Made by a program: the position numbers and the translations under genes. A DNA stretch of 64,000 nucleotides, taken from the NCBI GenBank assembly GCA_900543885.1, contig UQTA01000010.1:1-64000 (forward strand). The letters run 5' to 3'. Below the pieces are notes generated by a model. It was not told the DNA's origin. It saw only the letters and a program-made list of their open reading frames with translations, and searched no databases. The DNA is from an uncultured Clostridium sp. Lineage in GTDB: Bacteria > Bacillota > Clostridia > Lachnospirales > Lachnospiraceae. How positions within the stretch are numbered: the stretch's first letter is position 1; every line of letters starts with the position of its first letter. Shown here one piece after another: positions 34,372 to 41,950 of this stretch.

Positions 34372-35151
34372 ATGTCCGAGATCGTGGGCATAAGCCGGGA
34401 TACTCTCCGTTTTTATGAGAAAAAAGGGATCATAAAATCAAGAAAAAAGGAAAATGGATATCGTTATTATCTGGAAGAAGATATCCTTCGGCTTATGTTT
34501 ATTGTATACAGGCGGAAGATGAACCAGAGTCTGGAAGAAATTGAAAGATATATAAAGGAAGAGAATTCCTTAGAATGTATGAAAGAACATTTAGCAATGC
34601 GTATAAAACAGGAGGAAGCCAGCATACAGTATCACCAGCAGGCGATCGCACGTATGCAGCTTGCTGAACGGGATATGGACCAGGCCGAGAAATATGAGGG
34701 AAAATATACTTTTAAAAATTTCCCCACAGCTTATAAATTAGGGGTCTGCGAAAGCCTTCTTGAGGGTCTGAAGCAGTGGTTTGCCATGTCTTCGACGATA
34801 GAAGGTCTGGACATGACATATTTTTATACATTATTTTCAATGGGGAAAGACGGTCTGCAGGAGAGGGAAACCAATTTGCTTCTTTATAAAGGAGTAGAGC
34901 AGTGGATCGGAAAAGGATTTCAGCCGGAGCAGTATAAATTGACAGAACCGGTTCCCTGTATTTATACCATTGTGAAATCAGAAAGCATTTATCTGGATGA
35001 AGAGGTTGCCTGGAAAATGTATAACTGGGGAAAATCCCAGGGTGCAGAGCCGGAACAGGTTTTTTATGCCAATAATATGACAACATTTTTGGGAGAGGAA
35101 AGAAATATTCACTTTATGGAGTTATATATGCCGGTGAAAAGAGAGCAGTAA
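34372..35151 (+). CDS. MerR-family transcriptional regulator, 5' end disturbed
   Basis: A 259-residue regulator. An N-terminal MerR winged HTH (EIVGISRDTLRFYEKKGIIK, then NGYRYYLEEDILRLMFI) is followed by a long coiled helix and a GyrI-like effector domain (about 130-255), as in drug-sensing MerR proteins. From ATG 34372 the first HTH strand is missing. Reading upstream in frame gives YLIGD before the Met, which restores a normal MerR opening, but no start codon with a ribosome site is found there. The gene probably lost its original start in a rearrangement and may be poorly expressed or use a rare start. Confidence 0.75.
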   Translation: MSEIVGISRDTLRFYEKKGIIKSRKKENGYRYYLEEDILRLMFIVYRRKMNQSLEEIERYIKEENSLECMKEHLAMRIKQEEASIQYHQQAIARMQLAERDMDQAEKYEGKYTFKNFPTAYKLGVCESLLEGLKQWFAMSSTIEGLDMTYFYTLFSMGKDGLQERETNLLLYKGVEQWIGKGFQPEQYKLTEPVPCIYTIVKSESIYLDEEVAWKMYNWGKSQGAEPEQVFYANNMTTFLGEERNIHFMELYMPVKREQ

Positions 35152-35202
35152 AACAGGATAAGCCGGGAAAGTTCAAAAGCAGATTTCCAAAATCTGTGAA
35201 AA

Positions 35203-35384
35203 TGTGGATAAAAAATCCACAAAATTTTCTATTTCCACATAAAAATACATATTTCCCCACAGTTTCCCCATGGTTTACACACACTATAAACAGAGTTATC
35301 CCCAAAGTTATCCACATTATCCACCGACAAACACAAGATATGTGGTAAAAAAAAGGGGAAATACAAGATTTAGATTGTGGATAA
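35203..35384. other. DnaA-box cluster
   Basis: Three perfect DnaA boxes are present: TGTGGATAA (35203-35211), TTATCCACA (35308-35316) and TGTGGATAA (35376-35384). Two one-mismatch boxes, TTATCCCCA (35296-35304) and TTATCCACC (35317-35325), flank the middle one. Several weaker TTTCCACAT-type matches lie between. The 321-bp gap is AT-rich and has no supported gene. Confidence 0.75.
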
Positions 35385-35472
35385 CTTTTGCACTACAGGA
35401 AGGTGTATTTTCCTGTATACCAGATCATAAAATGTGTATAAATGGGTGTGTAAGGAACGCAGAAAAAGTCAT

Positions 35473-36102
35473 ATGTTAAATTATATCTGGAGCGGAATGC
35501 TTTTTCTGGGGATCATATGGGGAGCATTTCATGGAAGACTGGCTCAGGTAACAGAAGGAGCTTTAAGCGCAGCCGGGGAAGCAGTAACATTAAGCCTTAC
35601 CATGGTGGGGATCGTAGCTTTCTGGAACGGGATCCTGGAGATTGGAAGCAGGGCCGGGCTGGTAGAGCAGCTTTCAGGGAAAATGAGCCCCATATTAAAG
35701 TTTTTGTTTCCGGATCTGCCAACGGACTGCGAAGCCGTCAGGCAGATTTCAGTAAATTTTATTGCAAATATTTTAGGGCTTGGCTGGGCCGCAACCCCTG
35801 CGGGACTTAAGGCCATGAAAGAACTGGAAAAAATAGAAGAGATGCGCAGAAAAGAGAAAAGCACAGTTGGGGCAGCTCCCAAAGGCACTGCCAGCAATGA
35901 AATGTGTACGTTTCTGGTCATGAACATTTCATCCCTTCAGCTGATCCCGGTGAATATCATCGCTTACAGAAGTCAGTATCACAGTGTATCTGCGGCAGCT
36001 GTTACAGGTCCATGCCTTGTGGCAACTATGGTAAGTACGCTGGCAGCGGTATTTTTTTGCAGGATCATGGATCGTTCCAATAAAAAAGGAGACATACTTT
36101 AA
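35473..36102 (+). CDS. spmA: spore maturation protein A
   Basis: A 209-residue membrane protein of the nucleoside-recognition (Gate) family. MLNYIWSGMLFLGIIWGAFH is the normal SpmA opening, so ATG 35473 is preferred to 35434, although the ribosome site is weak. The conserved FIANILGLGWAATPAGLKAM and NEMCTFLVMNISSLQLIPVN segments are present. In Bacillus SpmA works with SpmB in dehydration of the spore core. Here spmB lies 3.7 kb away. Its stop overlaps that of the convergent GGDEF gene. Confidence 0.9.
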   Translation: MLNYIWSGMLFLGIIWGAFHGRLAQVTEGALSAAGEAVTLSLTMVGIVAFWNGILEIGSRAGLVEQLSGKMSPILKFLFPDLPTDCEAVRQISVNFIANILGLGWAATPAGLKAMKELEKIEEMRRKEKSTVGAAPKGTASNEMCTFLVMNISSLQLIPVNIIAYRSQYHSVSAAAVTGPCLVATMVSTLAAVFFCRIMDRSNKKGDIL

Positions 36103-36111
36103 CGTCTCCTT
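36081..36111 (-). terminator. minus-strand terminator of the GGDEF gene, inside the end of spmA
   Basis: AAGGAGAC (36086-36093) pairs with GTCTCCTT (36104-36111). On the minus strand it is followed by a T-run. Both convergent stop codons lie in its loop, so the last spmA codons double as terminator sequence. Confidence 0.75.
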
Positions 36112-37436
36112 CTGTCTAACTGCCTGTTCTTTGCATAATAGACCCGTTTATCTTCATACATTCTGGCATCTGCTTCAGACAGAGTCTTTTCGGCATTGTC
36201 AGTACAATCCACCCACACAGAGCCAAGAGCCAGGTGAACGGAGCCTTCTGCCATATCTGCCTGTATAGAACGGATCATGGATTGGAACAGATTTTCTGTA
36301 ATGCCCGGTATAAGTACAAGAAACTCATCACCGCCAATACGGTATACACATTCTGCCGGGAAATGGGATTTCAGGTTTTCGCAGGCATAAAGAAGGGCTT
36401 TATCGCCAGCCTGATGTCCAAAAGTATCATTGATCTGTTTTAATCCCATAACATCACTGTAAAGTACGCCCAGACTTTGGCCCTTGGTAAGGGAAGCCAG
36501 TTGTTCATTCAGGGCATGGCGGTTTTTCACACCGGTCAGCTGGTCATAATAGCTTAAGTTTTCCAGCTTTTTAACCAGATCTCTGCGTCGCAGCATGGAA
36601 TCGATAAAATGTCCAAGTAGCTGAAGTATAAAAGCAATATGATCTATACGATCAAGGGGAGGATTGTCGATACCATAGAAAGCGATCACATCCTGATCGC
36701 GGGAAATAGGGCTGGCGATCAGCCGTTTAATATTCTGGGGCATAAGTGTTTCATACACAGCAGGATCATAAGACATAATATCATCCACATTCTGGATGAT
36801 CACGCTTTCTCCTTTCTGGAAAGTGGAAAGCCATGTTCCCAGTTCTTCCGGCGGGATATTGTGCAGTATATTTATCTGGGGAGAAATATCACAGGCGCAC
36901 CATTCAAAGGTATTATCAAAGTTGCCATGTTTATTTTTCTCGAAAATATATACCCGGTCGCTGTGGGACATCTGTCCCAGATACTGCAATAATGTATTAA
37001 TAGACTGTTCAGGTGTTTCTTCTGCCAGAGCACAGCGAAGCCCTTCATTGATCAGAGCTTCATTGTCTGTAAACTGGGAGAAAGTTTTCTTTGCCATTTC
37101 CCGGATATCCAGATCGATCGCTATTTCAATCCGGATCCTGCGCCCGTCATCAATGACCATAGTATCTTTCAGCAGAAAAGAACGACGCACCAGCGGGTTA
37201 AAACGGGACCATTCGTAAAATTCATCTGGTTTTAAGCGGTTATTGGTACACATTGCGCAGGGAGAGGAGCATTGCTGCAGGGCTTCGTAGCATTTTTTAC
37301 CTTTATAAGCAGCCTTATCCTTAAAATGGAACAGATTTCTGGCTGCTTTGTTTAAATAGATCAGTTCATATGTATCTACATCAGAAGCATAAACAGCTTC
37401 ATTCATATTTTCAAAAAACTCCCAAACTTTAGACAT
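36099..37436 (-). CDS. diguanylate cyclase with PAS-like and GAF-like sensor domains
   Basis: A 445-residue soluble protein. An N-terminal PAS-like domain (about 5-105) contains a Cys-rich stretch CSSPCAMC. A GAF-like middle domain (about 125-275) follows, then a GGDEF domain with RIGGDEFLVLIPG intact, so cyclic di-GMP synthesis is expected. No EAL domain is present. AGGAG lies 9 bases before ATG 37436 on the minus strand. The signal sensed is unknown; a redox or metal cue through the cysteines is possible. Confidence 0.9.
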   Translation of the reverse strand: MSKVWEFFENMNEAVYASDVDTYELIYLNKAARNLFHFKDKAAYKGKKCYEALQQCSSPCAMCTNNRLKPDEFYEWSRFNPLVRRSFLLKDTMVIDDGRRIRIEIAIDLDIREMAKKTFSQFTDNEALINEGLRCALAEETPEQSINTLLQYLGQMSHSDRVYIFEKNKHGNFDNTFEWCACDISPQINILHNIPPEELGTWLSTFQKGESVIIQNVDDIMSYDPAVYETLMPQNIKRLIASPISRDQDVIAFYGIDNPPLDRIDHIAFILQLLGHFIDSMLRRRDLVKKLENLSYYDQLTGVKNRHALNEQLASLTKGQSLGVLYSDVMGLKQINDTFGHQAGDKALLYACENLKSHFPAECVYRIGGDEFLVLIPGITENLFQSMIRSIQADMAEGSVHLALGSVWVDCTDNAEKTLSEADARMYEDKRVYYAKNRQLDRRRR

Positions 37437-37657
37437 AAAAAACATCTCCTAATGCATAACTGTATTTATTATATCCGACTGTTTTGAAAAATGGTAGGAG
37501 AATTTTTAGACTTTTTTCGACAAATATTAATATTTATTTGCTGAAACAGAGTTATAATACCTTATATTCAGGTTCTCCATATGCCTGCTTAGCTGCCTGT
37601 TATCCCAGGCGGAAACTCTCATGAATGATTTGTGAAAAACAGAAAGGACGGGAATAA

Positions 37658-38617
37658 ATGAAACAGAATGGGAATAAAATCCGGTATATGAAATATAAGG
37701 GTTCTCTGAAATTGGCAGCAGCAGTGCTTGCAGTTTCGCTGGCTTTTCCTATGGCAGCCCAGGCAAAAGCATGGGATTTTGAAAATGGCAGTTATGTAGA
37801 TGCTTCAGGTGCGCCTGTTGAGGGGGCAGTGGCAAAAGGTATTACCGTGACAAAATACCAGAACCGTGCAAATAAGGAAAATGGTATTGATTGGGGAAAA
37901 GTGGCTGCAGATGGCGTTGGTTTTGCCATGATCCGCATTGGCTATTATAAAGACAGGGATCCGTATTTTGAACGGAATATAACAGAAGCAGCAGCCCATG
38001 GCATAAAAACAGGCGTGTTCTTCTATACGCAGGCGCTGGATGCACAGACGGCAGCAGATGAGGCAGAGTATGTGCTCCAGGTTATTAAGGATTTTCCGGT
38101 TTCCTATCCGGTAGCTTATGATGTGGAGTCTAATTACCTGTTGGAACAGGGTTTAAGTGCAGCCCAGATCACGGAAAATGTAAATGCCTTCTGCAAGGTG
38201 ATTGCAGATGCAGGTTATTGCCCTATTGTGTATGCAAATAATGACTGGCTTACCAATCACTTAAATACAGCAGATATCCCATATGATATCTGGTATGCAC
38301 GTTATGGCACAGTAAACAGTTATCCAAACCGCACTATCTGGCAGTGCACCCAGGAAGGAAATGTAGATGGGATTAATGATCATGTGACCATTGAACTGTC
38401 GTTTACAGACTATAGTTCTAAAATCCCTGCAAATAGCTGGAAGAAGATTGATGGCAGATGGTATTACATGAAAGATTATGTGAAGCAGACCGGCTGGGTA
38501 CAGGTGGGAGATAACTGGTATTATATGGATGCAAATGGAGCCATGGTCAGCAATACGGAAATGGTCATTGATGGCAGGACTTACCGGTTCGCTGCAAATG
38601 GAGCTATGATGTATTGA
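37658..38617 (+). CDS. secreted GH25 lysozyme-like hydrolase with cell-wall-binding repeats
   Basis: A 319-residue exported protein. A signal peptide (about 1-36, cleavage after AQA) is followed by a glycoside hydrolase family 25 domain to about residue 260. Two to three choline-binding-type repeats (DGRWYYMKDYVKQTGWVQVG; NWYYMDANGAMV) form the C-terminus. The catalytic DxE pair is D155/E157 in AYDVESNY. The usual first Asp in GIDVS is replaced by Thr (T63, GITVTKYQ). It probably cleaves peptidoglycan or is a weakened relative. AAAGGAC precedes the ATG. Confidence 0.9.
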   Translation: MKQNGNKIRYMKYKGSLKLAAAVLAVSLAFPMAAQAKAWDFENGSYVDASGAPVEGAVAKGITVTKYQNRANKENGIDWGKVAADGVGFAMIRIGYYKDRDPYFERNITEAAAHGIKTGVFFYTQALDAQTAADEAEYVLQVIKDFPVSYPVAYDVESNYLLEQGLSAAQITENVNAFCKVIADAGYCPIVYANNDWLTNHLNTADIPYDIWYARYGTVNSYPNRTIWQCTQEGNVDGINDHVTIELSFTDYSSKIPANSWKKIDGRWYYMKDYVKQTGWVQVGDNWYYMDANGAMVSNTEMVIDGRTYRFAANGAMMY

Positions 38618-38621
38618 GATA

Positions 38622-38666
38622 AAAACCTATAAACCTATTGACAAGTAGGTTTATAGGTTTTATAAT
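38622..38666 (+). promoter_or_regulatory. cysK promoter embedded in a perfect 16-bp inverted repeat
   Basis: AAAACCTATAAACCTA (38622-38637) and TAGGTTTATAGGTTTT (38646-38661) are exact inverted repeats. TTGACA (38638-38643) lies in the loop, and TATAAT (38661-38666) begins at the end of the right arm, 17 bp away. It therefore works as a consensus promoter overlaid on a large dyad. A repressor site (for example a Rrf2/CymR-type cysteine regulator) is plausible. The hairpin could also end the upstream transcript. Confidence 0.7.
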
Positions 38667-38729
38667 ACCCATAAATCAAAACCCAGTGAACAGATAGGCA
38701 TATGTGCTATGCATGGAAAGGAGCTTATT

Positions 38730-39665
38730 ATGGCAGGAATTGTTAAGGGAGCAGCAGGATTAGTAGGAAATACACCACTTTTAGAGCCGGTAAATCTGGA
38801 GAAAAAGGAAGGGTTAAAGGCAAGAATTTTACTGAAACTGGAATATTTTAACCCGGCAGGAAGCGTAAAGGACCGTGTAGGAAAGGCAATGATCGAAGAT
38901 GCAGAGGCAAGAGGTGTTTTAAAGCCAGGTTCTGTTATCATTGAACCTACTTCCGGAAATACAGGTATCGGACTTGCATCTGTAGCAGCATCCAAGGGAT
39001 ACCGTGTGATCTTAACTATGCCGGAGACCATGAGTGTAGAGCGCCGCAACATTTTAAAGGCATATGGCGCTGAGATCGTCCTTACACCTGGGGATAAAGG
39101 GATGAGCGGAGCTATCGCAAAGGCAGATGAGCTGGCAAAGGAGATCCCGGACAGCTTTATCCCGGGACAGTTCGTAAATCCTGTAAACCCGAAGATCCAC
39201 AAAGAGACTACAGGTCCTGAGATCTGGAGAGATGCAGAAGGACAGGTAGATATCTTTGTAGCTGGTGTCGGTACAGGTGGTACTATTACCGGTGTTGGCA
39301 CATACTTAAAAGAGCAGAACCCAAATGTGAAGGTAGTAGCAGTAGAGCCTGCAACATCTCCTGTTCTGTCTGAAGGACATGGCGGTGCTCACAAGATCCA
39401 GGGAATCGGTGCTGGATTTATCCCAGAGGTACTGGATACTAAGATCTATGATGAAGTACTGCCGATTGACAATGAACATCCATTTGAAGCTTCCAAGCTC
39501 CTTGCAAAGACAGAAGGTATCTTAACCGGTATTTCCTCTGGCGCAGCATTATATGCAGCCATCCAGCTTGCAAAACGTCCTGAAAACGAAGGAAAGACCA
39601 TTGTAGCTCTTCTTCCGGACAGTGGTGACAGATATTACTCCACACCATTATTTACTGAGGCATAA
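38730..39665 (+). CDS. cysK: cysteine synthase (O-acetylserine sulfhydrylase)
   Basis: A 311-residue fold-type II PLP enzyme. The PLP lysine is K47 in NPAGSVKDRVG. The substrate loop is EPTSGNTGIGLA and the phosphate loop GVGTGGTITGVG. It makes cysteine from O-acetylserine and sulfide. AAGGAG lies 8 bases before ATG 38730; an in-frame ATG at 38709 lacks a site. It stands alone between its own promoter and terminator. Confidence 0.95.
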   Translation: MAGIVKGAAGLVGNTPLLEPVNLEKKEGLKARILLKLEYFNPAGSVKDRVGKAMIEDAEARGVLKPGSVIIEPTSGNTGIGLASVAASKGYRVILTMPETMSVERRNILKAYGAEIVLTPGDKGMSGAIAKADELAKEIPDSFIPGQFVNPVNPKIHKETTGPEIWRDAEGQVDIFVAGVGTGGTITGVGTYLKEQNPNVKVVAVEPATSPVLSEGHGGAHKIQGIGAGFIPEVLDTKIYDEVLPIDNEHPFEASKLLAKTEGILTGISSGAALYAAIQLAKRPENEGKTIVALLPDSGDRYYSTPLFTEA

Positions 39666-39701
39666 TTTTGGGTATCATATACTCTCATCCCCCATATTCA
39701 T

Positions 39702-39762
39702 AAAAATATCCATTTCCACGTATGCTGTAAAAACAAAGCGTATGTGGGGATGGGTATTTTTT
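39702..39762 (+). terminator. terminator of cysK, abutting the spmB start
   Basis: AAATATCCAT...CCAC.TATGCT (39704-39726) pairs with AGCGTATGTGG..ATGGGTATTT (39737-39759), then T residues up to 39762. The ATG chosen for spmB is at 39763. Confidence 0.8.
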
Positions 39763-40296
39763 ATGGGTTTTCTTTTGTTTTTATCAGATCTTATGGTTCC
39801 ACTTATTATTTTTTATATTGTTGGCTTTGGAATCCTTGGAAAACGTCAGGTATTTGATGATTTTCTGTGGGGCGCAAAAGAAGGGATGGGCACTGTAGTT
39901 CAGGTAGTACCTTCTCTGGTGGGGCTGATGACCGCGGTAGGCGTACTTCGGGCTTCTGGATTTTTAGAATTTTTAAGTCAGATTTTAGAAGCACCGGCCA
40001 CTTCCCTGGGTCTTCCGGGGCAAATTATCCCTATTGCATTTGTGCGTCTGATCTCCAACTCCGCCGCTGTGGGTCTGTTATTGGACTTGTTTAAAAATTA
40101 TGGCCCGGACTCCCGGATCGGCCTTATGGCCTCCATTCTTATGGGAAGTACAGAAACTGTACTTTATTGCATGAGTGTATATTTTGGTTTTGTGGGTATC
40201 AGCCGTACCCGGTACACGCTTGCAGGGGGACTTTTGGCTGCGCTTGTCAGTCTGGCAGTGGGTGTATTTCTGGCTGACCGGCTGGTGGTTTTATAG
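39763..40296 (+). CDS. spmB: spore maturation protein B
   Basis: A 177-residue membrane protein of the Gate family. FDDFLWGAKEGMGTVVQVVPSLVGL, RLISNSAAVGLL and GLMASILMGSTETVLYCMSVYF are strongly conserved SpmB segments. Homologues usually begin close to MVPLIIFYIVGFG (ATG 39793). ATG 39763 directly follows the terminator T-run, and ATG 39742 lies inside its stem. No good ribosome site or promoter is seen, so start and expression are uncertain. It would partner SpmA (35473). Confidence 0.85.
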   Translation: MGFLLFLSDLMVPLIIFYIVGFGILGKRQVFDDFLWGAKEGMGTVVQVVPSLVGLMTAVGVLRASGFLEFLSQILEAPATSLGLPGQIIPIAFVRLISNSAAVGLLLDLFKNYGPDSRIGLMASILMGSTETVLYCMSVYFGFVGISRTRYTLAGGLLAALVSLAVGVFLADRLVVL

Positions 40297-40323
40297 GATC
40301 TGTTTTGTTACTTTTCACGGGTA

Positions 40324-40376
40324 GGAATTTTCTGAACTGAAAATTCCGTATGATACAGTTGTGAACTCTGTTTTTT
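40324..40376 (+). terminator. possible terminator after spmB
   Basis: GGAATTTTC (40324-40332) pairs with GAAAATTCC (40339-40347). A weaker ACAG/CTGT stem follows and ends in six T residues (40371-40376). Either may end transcription. Confidence 0.45.
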
Positions 40377-40462
40377 CACATTTAAATACGGCAAGTATAT
40401 TCTATTGAATAAATCCTCATTCTCCGATATACTAATACAGGAAATGGATTTTCAGAGTCTTT

Positions 40463-40501
40463 TCTCGCAAAATCAAGTACAAAAAGATTCCGAGAGTACA
40501 T
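40463..40501 (+). repeat. 39-nt solo copy of the abrB palindrome end
   Basis: It matches 23176-23214 at 35 of 39 positions, including the exact block AAAGATTCCGAGAG. No opposing arm is found nearby. It lies just ahead of the MATE gene ribosome site. Confidence 0.7.
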
Positions 40502-40527
40502 TAGACACACAGGAGGCTGTAATAGAA

Positions 40528-41856
40528 ATGGATAATGAGTATCTGATAAAAAAACCGCCCTTACAGGCGTTATTTTTATTTTCACTGCCAATGATCATAG
40601 GAAACCTGTTCCAGCAGACTTATACCATGGTAGACTCTGCCATTGTAGGCCGTTATGTCAGTGAGCAGGCTCTGGCAGCGGTAGGTGCTTCCTATGCACT
40701 GACCAACATCTTTATTTGTGTAGCCATTGGCGGCGGTATCGGTGCATCGGTGATCGTGAGCCGCTGTTTTGGTGCAAAAGAATACGGGAGAATGAAAACA
40801 GCTGTATTTACAGCTCTTTTATCCTTCCTTGGTATCAGCTTATGTCTTGGTGTGGCAGGTCTGGTCCTTGGAAAACAGATCATGATCTGGTTAAACACCC
40901 CGCAGGATTGCCTGGATATGGCAGCACAGTATCTGCGGATCTATTTTTTGGGACTGCCCTTCCTTTTTATGTACAATGTGCTTTCTGCTATGTTCAACGC
41001 ACTGGGAAAATCCAGGATCCCACTGTATTTCCTGATATTCTCTTCTGTATTTAATGTAGCCCTTGATATTATCATGGTCACAAAAATGGATATGGGAGTA
41101 GCCGGTGTTGCATGGGCCACTTTGATCGCACAGGGAATTTCCGCTGTCCTTTCCTTTGCGGTTCTTATTAAAAACCTGAACGATCTGGAAGGAAAGCAGA
41201 AAACACTGTTTGATACAATGGAGCTGTCAGAAATGACCCGTATAGCTATTCCATCGATTCTCCAGCAGTCTACCGTATCCATTGGTATGATGCTGGTACA
41301 GTCTGTAGTTAATGGCTTTGGTTCCGAGGCACTGGCAGGTTTTTCAGCAGCCATGCGTATTGAGTCCATCTGTGTTGTGCCAATGTCTGCTATCGGAAAT
41401 GCCGTTTCATCCTATACAGCACAAAATATCGGAGCACAGCAGAAAGACCGTGTTGTTCAGGGACTTCATGCAGCCAGCAAAATGGTCATTGTCTGTGCGG
41501 CAGTTATCTGCGTCTTTTTAGAGGTATTTAACCGGGGTATGATCGGACTGTTCATTGGAAATGAAGGAACGGCAGTTGCACTTTCCACAGGAATCGGTTA
41601 TCTTACCTTTATGGGCTGGTTTTTCTGCTTTATTGGTTTTAAAATGGCAGTGGATGGACTGCTGCGCGGTGCCGGTGATATGAAAATGTTTACCGTTGCC
41701 AATCTGGTAAATTTAGGGATCCGTGTGATCATTGCCATTACATGTGCCCCAAGATTCGGCATTGCCATGGTCTGGTGCGCAGTTCCTGTAGGCTGGTTTG
41801 CAAACTGGGCCATTTCCTATGCAGAGTACCGCACAGGAAAATGGAAGACAATGTAA
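40528..41856 (+). CDS. MATE-family efflux transporter
   Basis: A 442-residue protein with about 12 membrane segments. The N-terminal FSLPMIIGNLFQQTYTMVDSAIVGRYVSEQALAAVG stretch is typical of MATE/NorM exchangers, and the two halves show the usual internal similarity. AGGAGG lies 11 bases before ATG 40528. A longer frame back to 40405 would run through the repeat at 40463 and is not favoured. Substrate unknown; cation-coupled export of drugs or metabolites is typical. Confidence 0.92.
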   Translation: MDNEYLIKKPPLQALFLFSLPMIIGNLFQQTYTMVDSAIVGRYVSEQALAAVGASYALTNIFICVAIGGGIGASVIVSRCFGAKEYGRMKTAVFTALLSFLGISLCLGVAGLVLGKQIMIWLNTPQDCLDMAAQYLRIYFLGLPFLFMYNVLSAMFNALGKSRIPLYFLIFSSVFNVALDIIMVTKMDMGVAGVAWATLIAQGISAVLSFAVLIKNLNDLEGKQKTLFDTMELSEMTRIAIPSILQQSTVSIGMMLVQSVVNGFGSEALAGFSAAMRIESICVVPMSAIGNAVSSYTAQNIGAQQKDRVVQGLHAASKMVIVCAAVICVFLEVFNRGMIGLFIGNEGTAVALSTGIGYLTFMGWFFCFIGFKMAVDGLLRGAGDMKMFTVANLVNLGIRVIIAITCAPRFGIAMVWCAVPVGWFANWAISYAEYRTGKWKTM

Positions 41857-41950
41857 TGCGTACAGAGAGAACTTCAAACGTGTCACAGCCCCGTTTTTAT
41901 ATGTATGGCAAAATAAGCGGCTGCGTATATAATAGAGAAAGAGGTACAAA

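Noticed and set aside
35203..35384. Full replication origin
   Set aside because: DnaA boxes are present but dnaA, dnaN, rpmH and the usual flanking genes are not; reported only as a DnaA-box cluster.
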